This document shows, piece after piece, positions 14,570-21,044 of a stretch of DNA of 27,539 bases. How positions within the stretch are numbered: position 1 is the stretch's first letter; every line of letters starts with the position of its first letter. The stretch covers positions 1 to 27,539 of the forward strand of contig JAZDLA010000004.1 of the NCBI GenBank assembly GCA_043802425.1, read 5' to 3'. Both the position numbers and the translations under genes were made by a program. The notes under the pieces were generated by a model, which ran no database searches, was not told where the DNA came from, and saw only the letters and a list, made by a program, of their open reading frames with translations. This DNA is from JAGUYA01 sp043802425 (lineage in GTDB: Bacteria; Omnitrophota; Gorgyraeia; Gygaellales; Profunditerraquicolaceae).

Positions 14570-14714
14570 TTAATCTTCTTCCATCTGGACTTTAACCATC
14601 GGCTCTGGAATATCACCAGATCTGTCCGCCGTAATTCTTGGCAGACTCGCGGGCTTAACCGCCGGTCGGGACTTCCCGCCTCTAGTAGCCAGGTCACCCT
14701 ACCCCGAAGATTAA
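14570..14714 (-). promoter_or_regulatory. FMN riboswitch (RFN element)
   Basis: The minus strand carries the conserved RFN blocks in order: ATCTTCGGGG, AGGGTGA, CCCGACCGGCGGTTAAGCCC, GCGAGTC, AGATCTGGTGATATTCC, AGAGCCGATGGTTAAAGTCC, AGATGGAAGAAGAT. Helix P1 closes with nine pairs (14714-14706 with 14578-14570). The loop between the GGG and CCC of the second helix is longer than the usual GUGAAAUUCCC form by roughly 20 bases. FMN binding should lower ribBA operon expression through the adjoining terminator. Confidence 0.97.
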
Positions 14715-14723
14715 TGTGTGCTT

Positions 14724-14751
14724 ATTATAACAAGAAATCTTATCTTGTCAA
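14724..14751 (-). promoter_or_regulatory. Promoter of the ribBA operon
   Basis: On the minus strand there are perfect TTGACA (14751-14746) and TATAAT (14729-14724) hexamers with a 16-base spacer. The predicted start is near 14717, just before riboswitch P1. The -35 hexamer overlaps, in the palindrome CTTGTCAAG, the -35 of the divergent pncC promoter. Confidence 0.85.
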
Positions 14752-14772
14752 GATATTTAAAACCGCTATAAT
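14745..14772 (+). promoter_or_regulatory. Divergent promoter of pncC-thpR
   Basis: On the plus strand there is TTGTCA (14745-14750), a 16-base spacer and a perfect TATAAT (14767-14772). The predicted start of transcription is about 14779-14780, only three or four bases before the ATG at 14783, so the transcript would be effectively leaderless. It shares its -35 bases with the ribBA promoter on the other strand. Confidence 0.75.
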
Positions 14773-14782
14773 ATTATTAACC

Positions 14783-15250
14783 ATGGAACATACCCTTAAA
14801 CAAATACATACCTTTTTTACAAAAAAGAAAAAAAATATTGCCGTAGCTGAGTCTTGTACCGCAGGGCTCTTAGCCAATCTCCTTACCCGGCTTCCCGGTA
14901 GCTCCCAATACTTTATTTTAGGCGTGGTGGTTTATAGTAACCACATGAAAAGGGATATTTTAAAGGTGCCGGCAAATATTATTACCGCAAAAGGTGCAGT
15001 CTCAAAAGAGGTAGCCGAGCTTATGGCAAAATCCGTAAGGCTGCTGGCCAAAACAGATTTCGGTATCGGTATAACCGGGATTGCCGGCCCCACAGGAGGC
15101 ACAAGAGAAAAACCCGTGGGCACGGTATTTATCGCTATTAACAGCAAAAACAAAAAACTCTGCAAAAAACTTCATTTCACCGGCAACCGCCTTAGCGTAA
15201 GGAAAAAATCCGCCTTAAAAGCCCTAGAGTTACTGAATAAACTGATATAA
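14783..15250 (+). CDS. pncC: CinA C-terminal domain protein, nicotinamide-nucleotide amidase
   Basis: PncC deamidates nicotinamide mononucleotide to nicotinate mononucleotide, salvaging the nucleotide released by NAD-dependent ligase. The 155-residue protein has AESCTAGLL with the catalytic Ser near residue 24, GSSQYFILGVVVYSN, GAVSKEVAELMA and GITGIAGPTGG. The N-terminal molybdopterin-like domain of full CinA is absent, as in E. coli YgaD/PncC. A frame open from 14714 would add 23 residues, but it would begin upstream of the -10. The ATG at 14783 matches the family start. No Shine-Dalgarno sequence is seen. ligA is in the same window. Confidence 0.93.
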   Translation: MEHTLKQIHTFFTKKKKNIAVAESCTAGLLANLLTRLPGSSQYFILGVVVYSNHMKRDILKVPANIITAKGAVSKEVAELMAKSVRLLAKTDFGIGITGIAGPTGGTREKPVGTVFIAINSKNKKLCKKLHFTGNRLSVRKKSALKALELLNKLI

Positions 15251-15252
15251 CT

Positions 15253-15822
15253 ATGCGGGCATTTATCGCTATCGAACTACCGGATGAAATAAAAGATCGC
15301 CTAAGCCGCCTGCAGCAAGATTTAAAGGCCACACAAGCAGACGTTAAATGGGTCGAGCCTAAAAATATACACTTAACTTTGAAATTTTTAGGCGAAATCG
15401 ATGATAAAAAGTTAGACGGGATTACTAAAATAACCGAAGACACCTGTGGCCAAAAAAATAGATTTCAGGCCCGCATTTGCTCTCTGGGGGCATTTCCAAG
15501 GACAGAATCTCCCCGTGTAATCTGGGTAGGCATTGACACAGGGGATAAAGAAGTCAAGCAAATAGCCAAAGAATTAGAAGAAAAAATCGCTAAAATCGGC
15601 ATCCCTAAAGAGGATAGGTTGTTCTCTTCGCATATAACCATCGGTAGGACAAGATCTTCCTTGGGCCGGGAAAAGCTTGTTCAAGGTTTGAATAATAAAG
15701 CAGGATTAGACGGGGAAAAATTAGAATTTTACGTGACTAAAATTACCCTCTTTAGAAGCACCCTCACTCCCAAAGGCCCTATCTACGAAGCCCTCAAAGA
15801 AATAAATCTTAAAACTACTTGA
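15253..15822 (+). CDS. thpR: RNA 2',3'-cyclic phosphodiesterase / 2'-5' RNA ligase family
   Basis: A 189-residue 2H phosphoesterase with both signature tetrads, H40-L-T-L in KNIHLTLKFLGEI and H127-I-T-I in FSSHITIGR, and the typical N-terminus MRAFIAIELP. Members hydrolyse 2',3'-cyclic phosphates and some reverse the reaction with 2'-5' linkage; the biological substrate is unclear. It begins two bases after the pncC stop, so the pair is co-transcribed. Its last 40 bases overlap the 3' end of pgpA on the opposite strand. Confidence 0.94.
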   Translation: MRAFIAIELPDEIKDRLSRLQQDLKATQADVKWVEPKNIHLTLKFLGEIDDKKLDGITKITEDTCGQKNRFQARICSLGAFPRTESPRVIWVGIDTGDKEVKQIAKELEEKIAKIGIPKEDRLFSSHITIGRTRSSLGREKLVQGLNNKAGLDGEKLEFYVTKITLFRSTLTPKGPIYEALKEINLKTT

Positions 15823-16250
15823 AGAATAATATTTGTATAGATACCGGCGATAATATCATCGCTCATGATGCCTACGCTGCCGGATAGATTCTCCAGCCTA
15901 CCTGATGGATAGGGCTTGAATGTATCTAAGATGCGGAATAAAACAAAAGCCATAATAACCAGCCTTATATCGTAAGGTATACAGATAAGGGCCAAAAGCA
16001 TACCCGAGGTTTCATCTATTACGATAAACCTTGCGTCTTTTTTGTTGAATATCCTCTCTGCCTGTCCGCTTACTAAAAATCCTAAAATTATCAGAGTTAA
16101 GGTTAGCGATAGATGTAAAAAAATGTTACCTTTAAGCAGATAAAATAATAGCATACCCACTATGCTGCCAAATGTGCCGGGGATAAATGGAAGATACCCT
16201 ATATAAAAAACTGTACTTAAGGCTTTAATGATAAGCTGGCGGATTTTCAT
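15783..16250 (-). CDS. pgpA: Phosphatidylglycerophosphatase A
   Basis: PgpA removes the phosphate from phosphatidylglycerophosphate, the product of the adjacent pgsA, so two successive steps of phosphatidylglycerol synthesis are encoded together. The 155-residue membrane protein has YLPFIPGTFGSIVG near 19-32, VIDETSGMLLAL (conserved DE pair near 78-80), FRILDTFKPYPSGRLE and GSVGIMSDDIIAGIYTN, all family marks, with hydrophobic helices between them. It begins 16 bases after pgsA and ends in a tail-to-tail overlap with thpR. Confidence 0.95.
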   Translation of the reverse strand: MKIRQLIIKALSTVFYIGYLPFIPGTFGSIVGMLLFYLLKGNIFLHLSLTLTLIILGFLVSGQAERIFNKKDARFIVIDETSGMLLALICIPYDIRLVIMAFVLFRILDTFKPYPSGRLENLSGSVGIMSDDIIAGIYTNIILQVVLRFISLRAS

Positions 16251-16266
16251 GATTAAAAGAGGGATT

Positions 16267-16845
16267 TTAAAGCTTTGCGATTACCTTGCGGTTTTCCCAG
16301 AGATAATAAAGGCCGGAGTATAAGGTCAGCCCCACCGTAAAGAGCATAAAAATATAGATGCTACTGCGGAAGAGCTTCTCCCAGTCCGGATTCCAGGTAA
16401 AGAAAGCCAACATTACTTCTTTAAAAACAATAAATCCTAATATAAAGAATATTGCCACCATTTGGGATACGGTCTTATGTTTTCCTGCTTTGGCTGCGGA
16501 GAGCACCTTACCTTTATTTAGCGCAAACAATCTTAGCGACGTAATTAATATCTCTCGCGATACGATAATTACGAACATCCAGGCATCAATAATCTGCATC
16601 TGTACGAAAGCGGTAAATGCCGCTAACACCAGGATCTTGTCCGCGATGGGGTCCATGAGTTTTCCGAAATCCGTAACCATATTCCTCTTCTGCGCGATCA
16701 TGCCGTCGAATAAATCCGATAAGGCCGCGAAGATAAAAATAGCCAGGCTCAGCGCCTTCGCCCAGAGGCCATGGCAAAATAAAAAGAACATGAATACAAA
16801 AGTAAGGATTATCCTCAATATAGTTAACCTGTTAGCGATATTCAT
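16267..16845 (-). CDS. pgsA: CDP-diacylglycerol-glycerol-3-phosphate 3-phosphatidyltransferase
   Basis: PgsA makes phosphatidylglycerophosphate from CDP-diacylglycerol and glycerol 3-phosphate. The 192-residue integral membrane protein begins MNIANRLTILRI, as the family does, and carries the CDP-alcohol phosphotransferase motif: D44-xx-D47-G48-xx-A51, G61, D65, D69, with all four Asp present. The Arg that normally follows the Ala (DGxxAR) is Gln52 here, encoded by CAG. Several transmembrane helices follow, to about 185. It starts one base after the rimO stop. Confidence 0.95.
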   Translation of the reverse strand: MNIANRLTILRIILTFVFMFFLFCHGLWAKALSLAIFIFAALSDLFDGMIAQKRNMVTDFGKLMDPIADKILVLAAFTAFVQMQIIDAWMFVIIVSREILITSLRLFALNKGKVLSAAKAGKHKTVSQMVAIFFILGFIVFKEVMLAFFTWNPDWEKLFRSSIYIFMLFTVGLTLYSGLYYLWENRKVIAKL

Positions 16846-16846
16846 C

Positions 16847-18100
16847 TTAATTTAATGCCCTAGCCACTAAATCGTATTCTAAAGTATCGGTAACCTTTGC
16901 CTTTACAAAATCTCCCGGCCTTAATGTCTTGCGGGAATCTAGATAGATAAGGCCATCTACCTCAGGTGCATCATATTGACTACGGCCTAAATAGTAATCT
17001 TTTTCTTTCTCATCTATTAAAACATCGATGGTTCTGCCTAAAAATTTTCTATTTACTCCTTCGGATATCCTTTGCTGTCCTAACATGAGGGCGCCTAGAC
17101 GCTCTCTTTTTATTCTAGCGGGAATTTGACCTTTAAAGTTGTATGCCCGCGTACCCTCTTCCTGCGAATAAATAAAGGCGCCTAGTCTTTCAAACTTTAT
17201 ATCTTCGATAAAATCCATTAATTCCTTAAATTCCTTATCTGCCTCAGATGGAAACCCCACTATAATCGAGGTGCGTATCGCCGCATGAGGCACTTTCCTT
17301 CTAATTTTCCCGATCAGCTTTAGGATGTCTGCCTTAGTGGTGCTTCTATGCATTAATTTTAAGATGCGATTATTTATGTGCTGAAGGGGTAAATCGATAT
17401 ATTTACAAATCCTGGCCTCATCTTTAATCAATTCCAACAACTCGTCGCTAATACGGTTAGGATATAAATATAGCAACCTTATCCAGCCGATATTTTTAGT
17501 TTTTTTCACTATCTTATTTAAAAGACCACATAAACTTATCTTACCGTATAAATCCAGCCCATAACCCGTAATATCCTGGCCCACGATATTTACTTCCGAA
17601 ACTTTATCCTTATCGAACCTGGCTATCTTATCAAGTATGGTATCCATATCGAGGCTGGTAAACTTCCCTTTTATCTTCGGGATAATGCAATAACTGCAGC
17701 TATTGACGCAACCCTCACAGATCTTTAGATAAGCATAATATTTGGGCGTCAGATTAAATGCCTTGAGATTATGGTTTAGAGAAACTTTGCCCACAAAGGC
17801 ATCAACTTCGGGTAATTCTTTATGTAATTTATCTTTGTAGCGCTGAGTGAGGCATCCGTAAACGATTATTTTCTTAAGCCGTCCTTTTATTTTTAAATCG
17901 ATTAAATCCAGTATAGCGTCAACTGACTCAGTCTTGGCTTCTTCGATAAAAGCGCAGGTATTTACTATGGCGATATCTGCCTTATCCATATCTACTATAC
18001 GGTGGCCTTTAAGGCTTACCCTGGCTAAGATACTCTCTGAATCCACCAGATTCCTGGGGCATCCTAAGCTCAATATCCCGACCTTAAGTTTGGTTTTCAT
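16847..18100 (-). CDS. rimO: Ribosomal protein uS12 methylthiotransferase
   Basis: RimO is a radical-SAM enzyme that methylthiolates an Asp of ribosomal protein S12. The 417-residue protein has the N-terminal cluster cysteines C14 (SLGCPRNLVDSE, a RimO rather than MiaB hallmark), C49 and C83, the radical-SAM triad C131-x3-C135-x2-C138, and a C-terminal TRAM domain (about 355-417). S12 is not in the window. The start overlaps the upstream RodZ-like gene by four bases (ATGA). Confidence 0.96.
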   Translation of the reverse strand: MKTKLKVGILSLGCPRNLVDSESILARVSLKGHRIVDMDKADIAIVNTCAFIEEAKTESVDAILDLIDLKIKGRLKKIIVYGCLTQRYKDKLHKELPEVDAFVGKVSLNHNLKAFNLTPKYYAYLKICEGCVNSCSYCIIPKIKGKFTSLDMDTILDKIARFDKDKVSEVNIVGQDITGYGLDLYGKISLCGLLNKIVKKTKNIGWIRLLYLYPNRISDELLELIKDEARICKYIDLPLQHINNRILKLMHRSTTKADILKLIGKIRRKVPHAAIRTSIIVGFPSEADKEFKELMDFIEDIKFERLGAFIYSQEEGTRAYNFKGQIPARIKRERLGALMLGQQRISEGVNRKFLGRTIDVLIDEKEKDYYLGRSQYDAPEVDGLIYLDSRKTLRPGDFVKAKVTDTLEYDLVARALN

Positions 18101-18864
18101 CGCTTGATACTCAGGCCTTCTTTAGTAATCAAGATATTCCGCGCCTGGCCTCTTTGGCCTAATTTTGGTATGCGCTTACCGTTCACCTCTAACTCTACGG
18201 CTGCGGCATTACTTAAAGAAAACTCTATTTTATCCGTAGCCTGCCAAGCTTCAGACCTACCCTTCTTTAATACATTCTTAAAGACAACTCTCCCGTCACA
18301 CTTCACTTCTATAAGACAATTTTCTTTAGCGTGGATATCTAATCTGATTATTTTTATTTCGGATGAACCTTGCGCCTTAGCTGGTTGGGGCTTGTTTCCT
18401 GCCTTAGGCATATTAGGAATAACCGTAGAAAGGCCGGTCTTCTTAGAGTCCAGATTGCGCTTGGAAGAAATAATCCTGCCCAGGATAAATAAACCCGCGA
18501 TAAATACCATTATAAAGATAACCGTCAAAATTATATTCGTCTTTATATGTATGGCTTTAAGAGAAGGTAATTTTAACGGGGGTATTTTAAATACCGGTGC
18601 CGGTTTTTTTTTGAACTCTGATACGTATTCGACCTTAGTCCGCGGTTCTTTATAATCTGATAAATAATCCCTCAGGTTAACCTCTAAGAAGTTACAGTAA
18701 ATTTTCAAGAACCCCCTTATGTAGATGGGATAAAACTCTATCAGACTATCGTCTTCTATGGCCTTGAGGATATTCAGATGAAGCTTTGTTTTTTTATGCA
18801 CCTCTTCCAGGCTCAGGCCTTTTTCCAAACGTATTTTTTTGAGTCTTGCGCCTACTGATTCCAT
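18097..18864 (-). CDS. RodZ-like helix-turn-helix membrane protein (DUF4115)
   Basis: A 255-residue protein with the RodZ layout. An N-terminal HTH of the Xre type (about 4-70: GARLKKIRLEKGLSLEEVHKKT, then YIRGFLKIYCNFLEV) is followed by a basic linker, one transmembrane helix (about 112-132) and a C-terminal DUF4115 beta domain (about 172-255). RodZ couples MreB filaments to the cell-wall machinery in rods, but HTH-DUF4115 proteins of this kind are widespread and not all are proven RodZ. A GTG three bases upstream (18867) overlaps the ftsK stop as GTGA; the ATG (18864), overlapping as TGATG, is equally placed and preferred. Confidence 0.85.
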   Translation of the reverse strand: MESVGARLKKIRLEKGLSLEEVHKKTKLHLNILKAIEDDSLIEFYPIYIRGFLKIYCNFLEVNLRDYLSDYKEPRTKVEYVSEFKKKPAPVFKIPPLKLPSLKAIHIKTNIILTVIFIMVFIAGLFILGRIISSKRNLDSKKTGLSTVIPNMPKAGNKPQPAKAQGSSEIKIIRLDIHAKENCLIEVKCDGRVVFKNVLKKGRSEAWQATDKIEFSLSNAAAVELEVNGKRIPKLGQRGQARNILITKEGLSIKR

Positions 18865-21044
18865 CACTCTTTGGGCCCTTCTGGCATAATGTCTTTTTCA
18901 AGCCAGGCTTCTCTGTCAATCAGGATCTTACGCGGCTTACTCCCCTCAAAAGATCCAATTACCCCTTCCTGTTCCATTGTATCGATAATTCTGGCGGCGC
19001 GCGTATAACCCAAACGCAAACGCCTCTGCAGTATAGATACCGAGGCTTGGCCACTCTCCATAATTACCCTGACTGCTTCGTCATAAAATTCGTCCTTTTG
19101 GTCATTCGCCATAAGGGATTTGTGCTGTTCTTTCAATATCTCCTCGTCGTAAACCGGCTCTGCCTGGGACTTAAGAAAATCTACTACCCTTTCGATTTCC
19201 TTATCGCTAACTAGCGTACCCTGAGCGCGGATTAATTTTGACTCTCCCGGCCTTAAAAACAGCATGTCGCCTCTACCGAGCAACTTATCCGCTCCGTTCA
19301 TATCCAAGACTGTGCGCGAATCTACTTTGGAGGCTACCTTAAAAGATATGCGCGCGGGAAAATTTGCCTTAATTACACCCGTAATTACATCTACCGATGG
19401 CCTCTGCGTAGCTAAAATCAGATGTATGCCCACTGCCCGGGAAAGCTGGGCCAGACGGGTAATCGCGTTTTCAATTTGGTCGCGGGCTACGGTCATCAGA
19501 TCGGCAAGCTCATCAATAATCACTACGATATAAGGAAGCCTTTCCTGCTTTTCATTATAAGACTCAATGTTCCTGGCACTCGCTTTGGCTAAAAGCCGAT
19601 AACGCTCCTCCATCTCATTCACTACCCAACCCAGGGCAACCGATGCCTTTCTGGCATCCGTAACTACAGGACAGAGAAGATGCGCTAACCCGTTAAACGG
19701 CGCTAATTCCACCATCTTAGGGTCAACCATAAGAAACTTTAGCTCACTCGGGGTAGCCTTAAAGAGCATAGACAGAATCAGAGAATTCACGCATACGGTT
19801 TTACCTGAACCTGTAGTGCCGGCGATTAAAAGATGCGGCATATCGCTTAAATCCGTCATCACCGGCTGTCCGGAAATATCCTTGCCTAGTGACAGCGTCA
19901 ATTTGGATGCTGATTTTTTAAATTCCTCGGAGCCAATTACTTCTTTTAAATAAACAAAGCTGCTTTGCATATTAGGGACTTCTACGCCTACCCTGCCCTT
20001 TCCCGGGATAGGGGCAACAATTCTTACTGATTGCGCCTTCATGGTCAAGGCAATATCATCGTTTAAAGCCACGATACGATTCAACTTTACTCCCGGAGCA
20101 GGTTCCAACTCATAACGGGTGATGATCGGGCCACGCTCAATATCCGTAACTTTAACCGAAATACCAAAATCATCCAGGGTTTCCTCTAAAATACGTGCAT
20201 TGGCAGTCAGGTCTTCCTTAATCTGCCTAGCCTCAAACGGAGGCGGTGAATCTAATAAATCTAAAGAAGGTAGGTGATAGTCGCCTATTTTCAACTCCTG
20301 CGGTACCACCCTAGATTCTTTTATTTCCGCGGATTTTGTTTTTATCTGGATCTTAGGCTGGAGAGGAAATGCTGGCTTAAGCAGAAGTTTGGCTATTGTA
20401 GGTTTTACCTCTGAAACCAGAGACTGCCGGCGTTCATTTTTCCCATTAGATACCGACTTAGTCAAAACGGGCCTAACCCTCTTTTTAAAACTTAAAATAG
20501 GCTTAAAGATAGTTCGGACTTTATGCAGGATATTCAAAAACAATGAGGAGATGAGGATCTCGGTAACTAATGCCAGCGATAAAATGATAAAGGTAATAAG
20601 AATAATAAACCCGCCTAGCCTACTAAAGTACGAAGTGATAAAATTAGAAATAACCGCCCCCAGAAACCCGGCATAATAGAACCTCACAAGCTCATTTTTT
20701 AGATTAAACATCCCGATCAGAGAACTTATAGGTAATAGCAATACCAATACGCCTAAGATCCTGGGGATGCTTAAATAGGGCGTCTGTTGCCTAAAAAATT
20801 TTATCCCCAGCAGTAAGACTAATAAAGGGATAATAAAACTGGTGGGTCTACCGAATAAAAATACGATTATTCCGCCAAGATAAGCGCCGAATATACCTAA
20901 AAGATTCTTTGGGGGTATGTTGGGATGGGAGGTATAAAAAGGTAGGTCTAACCGTTGGAATCTAATAAGGCTAACAAGGACCATCAGCCCTATTGCTACC
21001 AGAATGACGCCCTTAACCTCGCTTAGCCTTCTTTGCCGAACCAT
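18864..21044 (-). CDS. ftsK: FtsK/SpoIIIE DNA translocase
   Basis: FtsK pumps DNA at the septum and activates Xer recombination at dif. The 726-residue protein has four or five N-terminal membrane helices (about 12-28, 48-65, 68-84, 96-112, 143-165), a short basic linker, then the motor with Walker A GTTGSGKT (409-416) and Walker B IVVIIDELADL (506-515). A C-terminal winged-helix gamma domain (about 655-715, with SILQRRLRLGYTRAARIID) would read KOPS-like polar sequences. The linker is short, more like SpoIIIE than E. coli FtsK. An XerD is encoded in this window. The start overlaps the pnp stop as TAATG. Confidence 0.97.
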   Translation of the reverse strand: MVRQRRLSEVKGVILVAIGLMVLVSLIRFQRLDLPFYTSHPNIPPKNLLGIFGAYLGGIIVFLFGRPTSFIIPLLVLLLGIKFFRQQTPYLSIPRILGVLVLLLPISSLIGMFNLKNELVRFYYAGFLGAVISNFITSYFSRLGGFIILITFIILSLALVTEILISSLFLNILHKVRTIFKPILSFKKRVRPVLTKSVSNGKNERRQSLVSEVKPTIAKLLLKPAFPLQPKIQIKTKSAEIKESRVVPQELKIGDYHLPSLDLLDSPPPFEARQIKEDLTANARILEETLDDFGISVKVTDIERGPIITRYELEPAPGVKLNRIVALNDDIALTMKAQSVRIVAPIPGKGRVGVEVPNMQSSFVYLKEVIGSEEFKKSASKLTLSLGKDISGQPVMTDLSDMPHLLIAGTTGSGKTVCVNSLILSMLFKATPSELKFLMVDPKMVELAPFNGLAHLLCPVVTDARKASVALGWVVNEMEERYRLLAKASARNIESYNEKQERLPYIVVIIDELADLMTVARDQIENAITRLAQLSRAVGIHLILATQRPSVDVITGVIKANFPARISFKVASKVDSRTVLDMNGADKLLGRGDMLFLRPGESKLIRAQGTLVSDKEIERVVDFLKSQAEPVYDEEILKEQHKSLMANDQKDEFYDEAVRVIMESGQASVSILQRRLRLGYTRAARIIDTMEQEGVIGSFEGSKPRKILIDREAWLEKDIMPEGPKE

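Noticed and set aside
18104..18655. Long open frame on the plus strand opposite the RodZ-like gene (183 codons)
   Set aside because: It is antisense to a well-supported gene, has no recognisable domain or ribosome binding site, and is a shadow of its codon pattern.
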